Below, one piece after another: positions 32,301-44,200 of a stretch of 64,000 nucleotides of DNA. Position 1 is the stretch's first letter, and each line of letters begins with the position of its first letter. Below the pieces are notes generated by a model, which ran no database searches, was not told where the DNA came from, and was given only the letters and a program-made list of their open reading frames with translations. This DNA is from Posidonia oceanica (taxonomy: Eukaryota > Streptophyta > Magnoliopsida > Alismatales > Posidoniaceae), in assembly GCA_037176725.1 (NCBI GenBank), contig JAZBRS010000026.1, forward strand, positions 60,304,501-60,368,500, in the 5' to 3' direction. A program made the position numbers and the translations under genes.

Positions 32301-35278
32301 GCGAGCTGAAACGGAACAGGGGGCCGGAAAACTTATTCTAAAGGCTGGGGAAGCAAGAGAAGAGGAAGAGGAGGCTAAGGGAAGGAAGATTTACCGTTGT
32401 CCGCGTCTGAGATGTCCTCCCGACGTCGGTGGCTTCAGCAGTCGCCGGTGGAGGCCGTCCGGTCGCTGCGGGCGTCGTCCGCTGCTCGCGAGGGCTAGAG
32501 TCGCCTCAGAACGATCCTCCGGAGCTTCCCAGGTGGTCAGACGTGAGCTGCGAAGACTGGAGGGAGATCCGGTAGGTTGTGGGTTCAGGGTGGCAGCCGG
32601 AGGCTGGGGGGAGTGTCCGCTGCTCCTCAGGCTGGATGGGACCCTCCGGGAGGTTGCTGGAGGTCCGGCGAAGGGTTCTGGGTGGTCGGATTGGCTTCTG
32701 GGAGACTGTGGAGAGAAATTGGAGAGATGGTTGATTTCTGGACAGAAGGTGGTTCAAGTGTTTGTAGTGGAGTTCTGGGGCTGTGGTAAATGGTTAGGTT
32801 TGATGTTTGGTGCCTCTGGAAGGTGATGGTTTAGTGGATACTTGGGTGAATTTTGGGAGAAGGCTGTATGCTGAGGTGGTGGGAATTGTGAAGTGAGGTG
32901 GTTGGGTTGCAGTTGGAGCTTCAGGGTGTTTCTGGGAGGTTTTAGGTGGTGGAATGGCCGTGGGATGGCGGGAGACGAAGGCTGGGTGCTGGGTGAGTTT
33001 GGGGAGGCGAATGGGAAAAGGGTGGAGGCTGGGAACAGGTTTGGTTCAGTGGAAAAGGAAGAGGAGGCTTTGCTGGAGGTTTCTGGATGGGAATGGGTGG
33101 TGGCTGCTGAAGGAAGGCTGGGGAATTGGGGTCTCTCTCCGGGGCACCAAGATGAAGGTTCAGACCACTCTCTCCGACCACTCTCTCTTCTGGAAGTGGA
33201 GGAGACAGAGAAGAAAAGGGATGAGTCGTTTCAGGTGGAAGAGAAGGAGTGGAAATGGCTCTCTGGATTGGGTTTGATTCTGGGGTCACTCTGAGTTCGC
33301 TCTGAAGGTGAAGGTTGCTCGCTCGGTCTCTCTTCTTTCTTGTCTGATGAAGGAAAGACGGAGGAGGCTTATATCTGGTGGAGGGGAGGCTGCTGGCGCG
33401 CTGGGAGATTTGAAATCCGCGGCGGCCACTGCAGCAGAGGAGACGGCGAGGCGACCGGCTCCGGATTTGGCGCTGAGATGGAGGAGACGGCGAGCTGCTG
33501 TAGACTGAAATGATGGAGGACTCAAATTCGAATGGAGGAGGGAACCCTGTCGCAGCGAGCTCGCGGGAGAAACGGTGGGAAATGCTGAGGAAGGAGGAAG
33601 AAGAAGGAGGAGAAGGAAGGCGGGCTGGACTGTGCTGTGGGCTGACGAAAGGAAGAAGAAAAAAGAAAAGAAGGAAAAAAAGAAAAAACGGGCCGGAGGG
33701 CCCAGTAAAGAAAAGAGAGAAAGAAGAAAGGAGAAGTAAGAAAGAAAGAGAGGGTAGGATGGGGAAATAAAGTTAGGTAAAAATAAACTAAAAATAAATA
33801 AAAATATACGAAGGGTTGTGCTGTAAGTTAGGATTTTAATTAAGATTTTTAATGGTCATTTCGAGTTGATTAATGTGTTTTAGGCTTGATTAGGGTTTTA
33901 GGGTTTTGGTTCTTCTTTTAGTTAGTTTTTTTACTTGATTAAATGTTTGTTAAACCTTTTTTAAATTGTTTTAAAAATTGTATTTCCCTTGTTGGACACT
34001 TAGGATATTAATTAGGATTTTTTTTAGGATTTAATTTCGTATTAATCAAGGTTGGTTTTAGGTTTTTAAGTTTTAGTCTTCTTAGGGTTTCTTCCTTCTT
34101 AAGTCTTTTAAGTTATGTTTTGATTTTTATTTATTGATTTTTCTTGAAGTTTTTGGTTGGGTTTTTCTGGTTTGATAGGGTGTTTTTTAAGTCTCTCAGA
34201 TGTGTTTTTCTTTTCTTTTTTAATTAAGTTTTTAACTTGTTTTTCTTATGTTTATTAGGTTAAGTCTTTTGCCTTCTTTAATTACTTGTTTTAGTGTTTG
34301 ATTTTTAATTCTTCTTTTTAGGGTTTGTCTTTTAATTCTTCTGATGGGGTTTTTATTTTTGGTGGGTTTCAATTTTATTTTAGCTTTTTTCTTGATTTTT
34401 CAGTGTTTTCTTTTGATTTGTTTTGCATTTTTTAGCTTGCATGTTTGGTTTTTCTTTTAACTTGATTTAGTTAAGTTTAAGTTGTTAATAGCTTCCTTAA
34501 TGTTTTTTAGTTGTTTTTCTTAGAGTTCTGAATTGTTTCTTTTATGTTTTGAGGTTTTACAGATTTTTATGGGTTTTTGTGGATTTTTGCAAAAGGGAGA
34601 AAAGGAAAAGAGAAGGAGGAAAGAAATGGAGAAAAGAGGGAGATAAGAGGAAAAGAGATAGGTTGGAGGAAAACGATTTTTTTTTAAAATTCAGAAAGAG
34701 TGTTAAAAATAAAGTAAAAATAGGAATAAGATAGAGGAAGGATAGAAGCACAGAGAGGGTCCACAGCCAGACCAGAAAAAGGATAAGAAAGGGATGAAAA
34801 GTGAGATGATAATCAGGAGAGAGAGAGGAGAGACAAAATGATAATCTCGGAGAGAGAGAAGGATATTTTGGGTGAAAGAGGGTCTTAATGGTCTTGGAAT
34901 GGGGTGAGAATTGATGAGTGGGTAGTCTAGGGTTTGAAGTCTTGGTTCTGAAGTTTTGGTTTGATTCTAAGGAGGTTTTGGAGGGATTTCAAGGTGTAGA
35001 AAAAGGGTAGTTTCACCTAGGTTTTCTATGGTTTTTGGGAATGGGTTAGGTTTGGAAATTTCTAGGTTTTTGGGTAAGCTTGTTGGGTGGATAGTGGTAG
35101 ATTTTCGTATGGATTTTGGTTAGGTTTGGAGGTTGGGAAGGGGGGTAAAGGTTTAGGTCAAAACAGGCTGATTTTGAAGGGTAAAGAGGAGGGTTAGGGT
35201 TAGGGTTTGGTTGGGTTTGAACCAGCAATCACCAGGAGGGCTCCAAGGGTCCGGGCCTGCCAAGATGGGGTGTCAACA
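29329..35278 (-). repeat. 5' LTR of element B (5950 bp)
   Basis: Nearly identical to 7142-13090, with scattered substitutions (about a dozen in the first kilobase by eye). It ends with GGTGTCAACA directly before the GGTGG duplication. It carries the same blocks as the 3' LTR, including 30-bp repeats at 29927-30232 and the TATA motif at 33373-33368. Confidence 0.95.
33368..33373 (-). promoter_or_regulatory. Candidate TATA box of the 5' LTR promoter of B
   Basis: Sense TATAAG within GATATAAGCC, followed by a pyrimidine-rich start-like segment about 28 nt downstream. This copy is in the position to transcribe the element toward lower coordinates. The only support is the motif, its spacing and its conservation in both LTRs. 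Confidence 0.45.
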
Positions 35279-35283
35279 GGTGG
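35279..35283. repeat. Target-site duplication of element B, right copy (GGTGG)
   Basis: Matches 7137-7141 exactly and follows the LTR terminus ...TGTCAACA at 35278. Confidence 0.95.
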
Positions 35284-35348
35284 GTATCGAACCTGCGGCT
35301 TGAGAAGGTAGTGGAGGTGACCCAACCACTACGGTAACCAATGCTGGT
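35279..35348 (-). mobile_element. SINE, 5' portion with tRNA-like promoter (split by element B)
   Basis: On the minus strand this reads ACCAGCATTGGTTACCG..., with an A-box-like TTACCGTAGTGG (35337-35326) and a perfect B box GGTTCGATACC (35293-35283), 33 bp apart, as in tRNA-derived SINE heads. Element B's target site overlaps the last bases of the B box. The remainder of the SINE is at 7141-6989. Confidence 0.8.
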
Positions 35349-35363
35349 TGGATTTTGGTTGTT
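35349..35363. repeat. SINE target-site duplication, right copy
   Basis: TGGATTTTGGTTGTT, identical to 6974-6988, directly upstream of the SINE 5' end. Confidence 0.85.
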
Positions 35364-36102
35364 AGGGTTTAGGGTTTAATGGTTTTGAGTTTAGGGTTTT
35401 GAATGGGTTTTGGTGTGGATTTGGTTGTTAGGGTTTAGGGTTTAATGGTTTTGGGTTTTGGAGTGGATTAGGGTTTAGGGTTTAGTGTGGAGAAAGGAAA
35501 AGAAAGAAAGAAAGAAAGAAGGAAAGAAAGAAAGAAAGGAAGGGAAGAAAAAAAATTAAAGATCAAATAACATGGGATAAGATAAAATAAAATAAAATAA
35601 AGATAAAATAAAGGGAGGATAGGAGAATGGGGTGGGCCCATTGGAGAGTAAGAAAAGAGGAAAGAAAGAGAGGAAAAGAAGGAGAAAGAGGAGGATAAGA
35701 AGGAGAGAGAAAAGGGATAATCAGGAGAGAGAAAAGGATAATCAGGAGAGAAAGAAGGTGAAAGGCTTGGGTTTGAAAGGGGGGTTCGTGTGAGTGTGTG
35801 ACCTAGGATTTCTAGGGTTTGACCTAGGGTTTTGTGGGTGGATTTTCCTAAGTTTTGTGTAGGTTTTCCTAGGTTAAAGAAAGGCTAAGGTTTTGGGTTT
35901 GGTTTCAAGGTTCTAAAGTTTTTAATTTTCCTAATTTTTTGGGTGAGGGTTTTGAGAGAGTTGGAGGTTTGAAATGGGTGTGAGATTAAGGTTAAAGGAG
36001 GTGAGCTTCCAGACCTCAGAATCAGTTTCCAGAGTGCTTCCAGAGTGCTTCCAGAGTGTCTCCAGCCAGCTGTGACCCCTTGACTAAAATGGGGTGTCTA
36101 CA
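35349..36102 (-). repeat. 5' LTR of element A, right segment
   Basis: Continuation of the LTR of A past the SINE. Telomere-like TTTAGGG runs lie at 35363-35480 and a GA-rich tract at 35487-35760. It ends GGGGTGTCTACA at 36102, which in sense is the LTR start TGTAGACACCCC, the same form as TGTTGACACCCC in B and D. With the left segment the LTR is about 2.0 kb excluding the SINE. Confidence 0.8.
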
Positions 36103-37400
36103 CCTGCCTTTTAGTTATTTTGCATACAGGTCCTGTAATTGCTTGCATTGCATCCTTATTTCCTTACTGTTAAGTCCTGCATTATATTTTTATCGCATTC
36201 AGGTCCATTTTTGCATTACATTCCATTTATTTCATATTTTAGAATATCATGGCATCGGCATTTAATCCTGTAGTATAATTTTATTACATTTAGGTCCTTT
36301 TCGCATTGCATTTATTTAATCCATCTTGTTAGAACCATTTCGCATTTAAACCAGCATTTCATTTTTATTACATTTAAGTCCTTCATGCATTGCATTTCAT
36401 TTAAATAGTTTTTACAATCACATTGCATTTGCAGTCATTTTACAATTAGGTCCAATAACTATGCATAATTGCACATAGGTCCTTCTTCATGCATTTTATC
36501 ACCTAAGTATGCATTTAAATCATTTTGCATTACACTTAAATCATGTAGACTTGCATATTTACACATAGGTCCCTTTGCATGCATTTAATCATTTAAATAA
36601 GCATTCAAATCATGTTGCATTGCTATTAAATCCTGTAGTTTTGCATATTTGCATATAAGTCCTCTCACATACATTCACGCATTCAAATCACATCATGACA
36701 ATATCACATTCATCCTTGCATTGCATTTTAGACCAACATTATAATTTTACTGCATTCAGGACTCTACATTGCATGCATGCATCATTTCCAACATTGCATT
36801 TAGGTCCCCACATTTTAGCATATCCCATTTTAGTCCTTGTCACATTTAGGACCTTATTGCATTGCATGCATCTACACATGTGGCATTTAGCACTTAGGTC
36901 CCTGCATTTATTTTAATTTGCATTTAGATTCCTGCATTTATTTTAATTTGCATCTAGGCCTCTACATTCATTCTAATTACATTTTAGCCCTTGCATTAAT
37001 TCTAATTACCTTTTAACCCTTGCATCTATTTTATTTGCACTTAGGTCCCTGCATTTACTTTAATTGCACTTAGGTCCCTACCTTTTGCATTCTTGCATGC
37101 ATTGCGACTTCATATCATTGCACATCACACCATAGCACCTGTTTGAGCATTGTCGGCCTCGTTACATGTAGGACACCCTGCATTGCACACACATAGGGGT
37201 GATTTGCACTTAGGCCCCCATTTAAATCACTTTTTTGGCCCTTGAGCCATCTGACTTGAAACCTGAATAACTTCTGATCAGACTGTTGGATTTTCACGAT
37301 CTAACCATCCAAGTCTTCCTGGTTGAATGATCTTCCATTCTAATCAAAATTATTTCAGATCAGGCCTCAGATCTTCAAGATAAGTCCACCTGAATCACTA
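36103..37400 (+). repeat. Fragment E: Tat-type LTR remnant in opposite orientation
   Basis: AT-rich DNA with recurrent TTTAGGTCC and TTGCATTT motifs, the reverse complement of the GGACCTA/ATGCAA stretch in the LTRs of B (8730-9740) and D. Near its end, ATTTCAGATCAGGCCTCAGA and CTTCAAGATAAGTCC resemble the reverse complement of B 8480-8520. So it is an old LTR fragment reading on the plus strand into which A inserted. No gene. The right boundary with C is uncertain. Confidence 0.55.
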
Positions 37401-38841
37401 CATATCACTTAGGACCTTACCACTTGCACCGCATACATCGTTTCCACAGTCAGTTTTCTCGTGCATATAGATTAGGATTTTTCGACCCTATTTTGTTTCC
37501 CCTTTGCTTGTTTCACACTTGCATTGCGTGGCTTTTTACTTGATGATTTGTTTCACACTCGCCTTGCATGATTGATTAGCACATTATTCTTACATATTTT
37601 ATGCCTATATTTATCTCTTTTGTTCATAAATAATATTACTCGAGGTATTTTGTGCAATTTGTGTAGGAACTTTGGACCTGAAGAGAAAAGAGGAAAAGGA
37701 GGAAAAATGATAAAAGACAAAAGAAATGCAAATGCAAGGATAAAAGAAAGGGAAATTCGTGCAAGATATCAAATATATCTTTTCTACATGTGTGAACACA
37801 AGGAGGAAGATAAGGCAACAGAATCAACCAAGTGGAAGCCAACTCAGTCCAGGCTGGCGCCTGGGAGGCACCCAAGTGCACAACTGGCGCCTACTAGGTG
37901 CCTAGAGGAGATCATGTTGACTCCATCTTTGGCAATCACAGAAATATCTTGGAAATATCTTGTAATTGAAATTCAGTTTCCTCATTTGTATTCGGATTTA
38001 TTTATGTGACAGCCAAGCCTTGTAAACCTATAAAAGGGACCCATTGTGTAAACCCTAGGGATCTTTTAATCTTCCACATTAGGCTTAAGCTTTCTTCCTC
38101 CATTGTTGTAGAGTTCTTCAAGCTATGTTCTGTAATCAAGGTATTTCACTAATATACAAGTTCATTTCCTTTTGATTAATTATGTCTTGCTCTTCTTCTT
38201 CCCTCTCTTTTATTTTGATGTTTTGCATAATCATGTGTGGCTAAGTTTTTAGATCTAGGGCTTAGATGAAGTTTATGTATGTTCATATGTTGTGATTAAG
38301 TCTCTTATAGTCTTCTCTTGCTTAAAATGCCATGATTATGTAGACTGGATGTATATGACATGAATCATTCATTATTCGATAAACTTTGATAGATTAATAT
38401 TGATAACATCTTTTTAATCTATGCTTGGGGAAGAATATTTGGGGGTTGTGTATATAATCGCAGATCTATCATATATCATTTAATTTAGTTTATTTTGTGT
38501 GATTTTATCTTAGGACTTGATAATCTATGGTGCTTTGCATATAGGTTATGCTTGTTAGGATAAGAACCATTGAGTAAATTATTTAGATCATGAAGAGAGA
38601 CAAGAGTGGATTTAATCATGCATATTGGATTTTACATAAATAGATTCAAAGCCCTAGGTTTGTTTTAATTAGTTTGATTACATTTTCTATTTGTAGTTCT
38701 TAATCATCATCAATCTAAACCCCCCTTTCAATAGTTGATAATAAGTCTTTATTTTCAAACATTATTCTTTGTGGGATTGACCCGTCTTTTGCATATGTAC
38801 TACATAGTACACCGTGCACTTACAGCTAATTAAAATTCACA
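37401..38841 (+). repeat. 5' LTR of element C (left end approximate)
   Basis: The LTR ends at 38841 (...AATTCACA), 9 bp before the primer site. It contains a TATA box, CTGGCGCC repeats at 37857-37905 and CCCGTCTTTTGC/GTGCACTTACAG near the end, all usual in Athila LTRs. The 5' end could lie anywhere between about 37400 and 37670. Confidence 0.6.
38029..38035 (+). promoter_or_regulatory. TATA box of Athila LTR promoter
   Basis: CCTATAAAAGGGAC is a strong plant TATA box in the LTR of C, with start-like sequence about 30 nt downstream (ACCCATTGTGTAAACC). It would drive plus-strand transcription of C. Confidence 0.65.
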
Positions 38842-38850
38842 TCAAGTTTT

Positions 38851-38868
38851 TGGCGCTGTTGCCGGGAA
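38851..38868 (+). other. Primer binding site, tRNA-Asp type, element C
   Basis: TGGCGCTGTTGCCGGGAA, differing slightly from the canonical TGGCGCCGTTGCCGGGGA that complements tRNA-Asp. The mismatches suggest age. Confidence 0.85.
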
Positions 38869-40001
38869 GTATTGTTTTATATCATTGATTTATTGTCGAT
38901 TATTTCTTTCTTTTCGTTTTTATAAGAATAAATTTTTTTTTTTGTTTCATTAGATTAATCTTACAGGGATATTTAATTCGAGATCAAAAGAATCAGGAAC
39001 CAATTTTCAGAACTTTCCAGAGATCTGGGGCGCCTTCCAGGTGCCGATCTGTGTTTCTAGCGCCTCCTGGACGCCTTGGTGTGCTATTTCCCCTGATAAT
39101 TTAATTTCATTTATTTCTGGTTTTTTATAGAATCCTGATCTAGGGTTTAATTCCTATTTTTCTCGTTCATTAATTTAAAAATAAAAAACCCAATTAAAAA
39201 GATTTCATGATAAGATAGAAGTTTGTTTTTAGGGCATACATCATATAGTTTGCATTTAGAGTAACTTTTATTTCCTGTTGTTTTATTTTATTTTGGTGAT
39301 TGCTTGAGGGAAGGTACGTGTTCTCCTACTTGATTCTTTGCATTTTAGAGCATATAGTTAGTAGGAAGAACAACTTGTTTGAGCATAATTGTTTGATATC
39401 ATTTCAAAGTACCTAAGGGCAAATCCTATAGCACAAGATAAGGTGGGGATTTCATCACCCTTCCTTAGCCCACAAACAACAAAAGCAAGCATTGAGCATT
39501 GACCTAAGCTTCAATTAAAATCAAGTAGGCATTGGCTCCTAAAGTTCGAGCTCAATAAGACAAGTAAAACCTAGAGAGAATTGAATTCAAAATTCTTACT
39601 CCTTGTTGGTGTCTAAGAAAAGTGGTTCAGAGAGGCCTGGCCTGTTAAAAGGCAAAGTGGTTATTTGATTAGGTCTGTTGCTTACGCACAGGGAGCCTCC
39701 CATTTTCCTCCACTGATCTGGCTAACTCGGTTGGAAAATTTTGAACCAAGGATCTTGAAGTTGAACCTGGAAGTTAGGAGCTGTTTAGTTGTTTTTAGGT
39801 CAACCTTATTTCTAGGGTTTCTTTGACTTGTGTGATTAGATTAGGCATCTTTTTCCTCCATCTGTAATCTCCTCATCCTTTTAGTTCTTATTATCTCATC
39901 TTTTCTTCTTCTCTATTTTCATTGTATTTTGTTTAAAATATTAAAATAATAAAAAAAATAAAAAATAAAAAATAAATAAAAATAAAGGTTTCATCAAGTG
40001 T
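38869..40001 (+). other. 5' leader of element C
   Basis: About 1.1 kb, noncoding, AT-rich, with a GCGCC-containing repeat at 39020-39085 (GGGGCGCCTTCCAGGTGCC, then a related copy) and an A/T tract at 39930-39990 before gag. Nothing else recognised. Confidence 0.55.
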
Positions 40002-41267
40002 ATGCTAGTTTGGGTCCGTGATTTGACTCATCGTCTCATCCGTGTCAAACCCAAAGAATTTGAAATGGCTGATGAAGTGCACAATCCACATCTAGCCTTA
40101 GAAGCCAAATGTTATCCAGTAAGACTTGCACAACCATCTTGCATTAGACTTCCAAATGCTAATGGCAACAATTTTGAACTTAAATCTAATTATATTGGTC
40201 AGTTGCCTAAGTTCATGGGTCTAGAATCTCAAGATACTTACTGGTTCATCAATGAGTTTGAAGAGGTATGTAGTATGATGAAACTACAGCAGTTGTCTGA
40301 TGATGCAGTCCGATTAAGATTCATCCCTTTTGCATTAAAAGACAATGCTAAAAAAATGGCTTTATAGTCTAACAACCAATTCAATTGACACTTGGGCCCA
40401 ATTCTGCACTATATTTCTAAAAAAATATTATCCTATTTATAAGACCATCAAATTTAGAAATGAAATTCATTCATCTAAACAAGTGGTGAGTCTTTTTGGA
40501 AATATTTTGATTGATTTAAGGATCTCTTGGCCCAGTGTCCGCACCATGGAATTGAAAAATAGAGACTATGCCAAATCATTTATGAGGGTTTAGATATTTC
40601 AACTAGGACCATGCTTGAGTCTATGTGCTAGGGAGCCTTCATGAAGAAAAATGAGGAAGAGGCATGGGAATTTCTAGGAGAATTAGCTGAAAAAACAATG
40701 CAGTGGGAATGTACAAATGAGCAATCAATTGATAAACCCACACCCTCTAAAGGTGGTATTCACTCAATAGAGTCTTCTATAGCCACAGAAGCCAAATACA
40801 ACACACTGGCTCGTAGGTTAGAAGCTCTAGAGATAAAGGAGAAAGTCCAGGTAAGCCAAGTGTCTGACCGAGTTCCTTGGTGTAAAGGTTGTCACATGGG
40901 GGGTCATGTGATGGAAGAGTGTCCTGCAGTCGGAGGTCAACCCAATTTTGGACCTGAACAAGTAAATGCAACCTTCGGTAGGCCCTGAAATGATCCATAT
41001 GCCCCAACTTACAATCCAGGATGGAGGAATCATCCTAATTTTTCTTGGAACCAGCAACCTCATCAAGGAAGCAACAATTTTGCTTTCTCCCATGGCCAGC
41101 AATAGCACTCAAATCATTTTAGGCCCAATCAATCTGTCCAGTAGAATTTTAATGCTGGATCACAACCCAACCCACCTCCAGGATTTAGTGAAAGTGAGAG
41201 GAGAGTGAGCACTCTGGAGAAAGGCGTGGAAGCCCTTCTCAATGCTAACTCTCAAACAAATACTAGC
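40002..41267 (+). pseudogene. gag: gag of element C (Athila type), frameshifted and truncated
   Basis: Athila Gag start near MADEVHNPHLALEAK (40065). Core motifs: FELKSNYIGQLPKFMGLESQ, LSDDAVRLRFIPFALKDNAK, SIDTWAQFCTIFLKKYYP with KFRNEI following. The frame shifts at an A7 run near 40350-40356 (one extra A), and again later. The third block (from 40641) holds a classical zinc knuckle CKGCHMGGHVMEEC (C-x2-C-x4-H-x4-C). D inserted at 41267, removing the rest from this window. The protein cannot be made intact. Confidence 0.85.
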
Positions 41268-44200
41268 TGTAGTAATCCCGGTGTTCGGATCGTCCATGCA
41301 CGATGCCAAAGCTCGCGTGCACCGATCGGAATCAGGCTCACTATAAGCGGCTATATCCGAGAAGGAAGACCTAACTCGAAAACATTTAAAAGGGGGAAAA
41401 AGGGAAAGAAAAGAAGAAGATAAGACAAAATCGGAGTCGCCACCAAGTCTATTAAATCGGAAGACGAGGAAAACCGGGGAAATGCGTGAATAATCACGCA
41501 AAACCAAGCAAAGGATGCAAAGCAAAGCAATGCAAAAGAAATAAGATGCAAATGAATGCAAATGATGTGACTCGTGCCTAGGACAAGGGCAATATGGTCA
41601 TTGTGGGCCAAGAGAGGGTAAGGACTCCTGTTACGCGCGGGGAAGGTGTTAGGCACCCCCGACACGCCCGAGAATCGGTCTTTCTAGGCTTACGCTCGCA
41701 TATGCAGGGAAATGCGGACTTTGAATGCCTAAGTGCCAATGAATGCCTGTCTAATACTCAAAGGTGTGCTCTAAGTGATGGAAAACGATGCCAGGAAGTA
41801 AACGTGCAATCTAAGCGCTCAGCAACGCTGTCCGTGTTCCGAACCGGGCGAAACCTGGCTCGTGAGAACTCCGGGCAGTAAGCATCATCGCCCTATACGC
41901 AAATGCAGGCGATAAAACAAAACGGCGAGAAAACCATGCAATGCAATCGACATGCAGGGGAAAACGGCATAAAACAGTGCGAGGAACGAAAGTAGTATGC
42001 AAAAAGATGCGAAAACAGGGTTGACATGCAAAATGGGGCAAGAAATGGAACAAGAACGCAAAACCGTGCGAGAAAACGAAAGAAGGGCGCAAAACTGGGA
42101 AGAAAACACCAGGGCACGCAAAACGAGACGAGAAAACGAAAGGGCACGCAAAACGGTGCAGGAAAACAAGACTGCGCGCAAAACGAGGCAAGAAAACTAG
42201 AGGGCACGTAAAACGGTGCAAGACAGAGGAGCGGCGCGCAAAACGGAGCGAGAAAACATGAAAACACGCAAAACGAGGCAAAAAACTAAAAGGCACACAA
42301 AACGGTGCAAGACAAAGAAGCGGCACGCAAAACGGAGCGAGAAAACTTGAAAGCACGCAAAACGAGTCGAAAAAGCTAAGGGGCACGCAAAACGGTGCGA
42401 GACAAAGAAGCGGCACGCAAAACGGAGCGAGGAAACTTGAAAACACGCAAAACGAGGCGAAAAACCTAAAGGGCACGCAAAACGGAGCAAGACAAAGAGG
42501 TGGCACGCAAAACGGAGCGAGAAAACTTAGAAATGCGCAAAACAGGGCGAAAAAACTAAGGGGCACGCAAAACGGTGCAAGACAAAGAAGCGGCACGCAA
42601 AGCGGAGCGAGAAAACTTGAAAATGCGCAAAACGGGGCGAAAAAAAACTAAGGGGCACGCAAAACGGTGCAAGACAAAGAAGTGGCACGCAAAAAGGAGC
42701 GAGGAAACTTGAAAACACGCAAAACGAGGCGAAAAACCTAAAGGGCACGCAAAACGGTGCAAGACAAAGAGGTGGCACGCAAAACGGAGCGATAAATTTC
42801 GATGGCACGCAAAACGAGACGAAGAAACTAAAAGGCACGCAAAACGGTGCAAATGGCATGCAAAATGAATGCAGTGCAGAAGTTCAAGAAGATATACCTG
42901 GAGATCCGGGAGTCTGATCGGAGATCTGTTTGGTCCATGCTGAAGAGCGCCTCGCTGCGGTCGCCTGGGCAGCTTACTTGGGGAGATCCAACGGTCGGAT
43001 TGAAAGATATCGCGGCTCCGGAGCAAAAGGGCCAGAACAGGAGAGAAGAATAGATCTAAGTGTTCAGGAGGTCCTAGGGGTGTGCTGAAGGTCCTCCCAA
43101 GTGAAGGGGAGTTAGAAGTGCTTGGTGTATGCAAAGGGGAGCTTAAATGCAAGATTAAATGGATGCGGAATGCTATGCAAAGCCAGAGAAGACAAGGAAA
43201 AGCCATTTGGAAAGAACGGGGGTTTAAAAGTATTTTTGAAAAAGGAAGGGGCTAAGATGCAAATTTTCCAGAAAACAGGGGTTCTAGAGAGTCCGGGGAT
43301 GCGAGTGGAGGGCCTACATGCAATTTTTGCAAGCATGGGGGTTAAAATGCAACCTAGGGGTAAAACAGTCTTTTCACATAATTTTTCAAAAGATGCAAGG
43401 CTCTATGTGTGATTTTCAAATCATGCGGGGTCTGAAAATGCAATTTTATATGCAAAATATACTCTGAAAAATAGATTACAGGACTACAGTGTGATTTTTA
43501 AAAAGATCAGGGTCAAAAATGCAATGTAATAAGCTAAATATGCATGCCAGAGTTACTGTCCATTTAAAATGGACCTAAATGCAAATATGCAAAAACTGGG
43601 GGGCAAATGTGCAATGCAGTATGCAAAACAAGAAAATAAACCCTAAGTTCTACAGTGCATGGGACCTGAATGAAAAAACAGTAAAATGCAAGGACCTAGA
43701 ATGCAATGCAGCATGGTAAAATGCGTGTAATTAAATAGGCTGATTTAAAACAGGATCTAAGTGCAATAATAAAAAACAGAGGGGCTAAAGCACAAAAATT
43801 TATAACTGAAACGCACAGTGGAGGGACTGAAAAGCAAATGCAGAGAAATACAGATGTTTTGTGCAATTTAGCATGGTATGTAATTAAGAACTAAGCGAAA
43901 TAAGTAAACTGAGGACTAAAACGCAAAAAAAATAAGAACTTAAGGCATAAATGCAATATTTGCACCAAAAACTTTATCAACTGAAAAATAAGTGAACAGT
44001 GGCTCGTCGGCGGCGACGGACACTGTAGCAGCAGAGCTTGCAGTGCTTGTGGCCGCCGACAGGGGAGGCTGAGGAGGTGCAGACCGGTGGAGGGCGGTGC
44101 TGGTGACCGTGCGGAGCTCTGGGCAGCATCGGAGCGGCGTTCCAGTGGCTGGAGCGCCCGGAAGACAAGCTGCCGGCGCCGGAGAAGACAGGAAGGCCGG

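Larger units (their letters stand above)
7142..35278 (-). mobile_element. Element B: complete Tat/Ogre-type Ty3/gypsy retrotransposon, 28.1 kb
   Basis: Complete minus-strand element with two nearly identical LTRs of about 5.95 kb, TG...CA termini, a perfect 5-bp target duplication, a tRNA-Arg primer site, a gag-pol frame (28042-19244), a sense downstream ORF (17774-16572), a 3' repeat region (16310-13646) and a polypurine tract. A dozen or so LTR mismatches in the first kilobase (about 1%) suggest a fairly recent insertion. Nevertheless gag-pol has five premature stops and the second ORF one, so it cannot mobilise itself now. Its size, Arg primer and second RNase H place it in the Tat/Ogre clade. 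Confidence 0.97.
1..36102 (-). mobile_element. Element A: Tat/Ogre-type Ty3/gypsy retrotransposon, pol-deleted, interrupted by SINE and element B
   Basis: Outer minus-strand element. Its own DNA is 1-7141 and 35279-36102; the rest is inserted SINE and element B. From high to low coordinates it reads 5' LTR (ends TGTAGACACCCC... and ...GGGATCGCTACA in sense), tRNA-Arg primer site, leader, gag, protease remnant, then a junction near 779 leading directly into the spacer and the downstream DUF7745-like ORF. RT, RNase H and integrase are absent. The 3' region and 3' LTR lie left of the window. The right flank of its LTR, 36103-36107 (CCTGC), is the expected target duplication; its partner is outside. 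Frames are broken by shifts and stops, so A is non-autonomous and old. Confidence 0.85.
37401..41267 (+). mobile_element. Element C: Athila-type Ty3/gypsy retrotransposon, 5' part
   Basis: Plus-strand element identified by the primer site TGGCGCTGTTGCCGGGAA (tRNA-Asp type) after ...ATTCACATCAAGTTTT, a hallmark of Athila, and by its gag. It is truncated at 41267 by insertion of D; the rest lies right of the window. The left LTR boundary is not clear (placed by LTR length only). gag is frameshifted. Confidence 0.8.

Noticed and set aside
35283..35337. A functional tRNA gene
   Set aside because: Box A and B are present but the flanks do not form an acceptor stem, and a poly-A tail and 15-bp duplication show a SINE.
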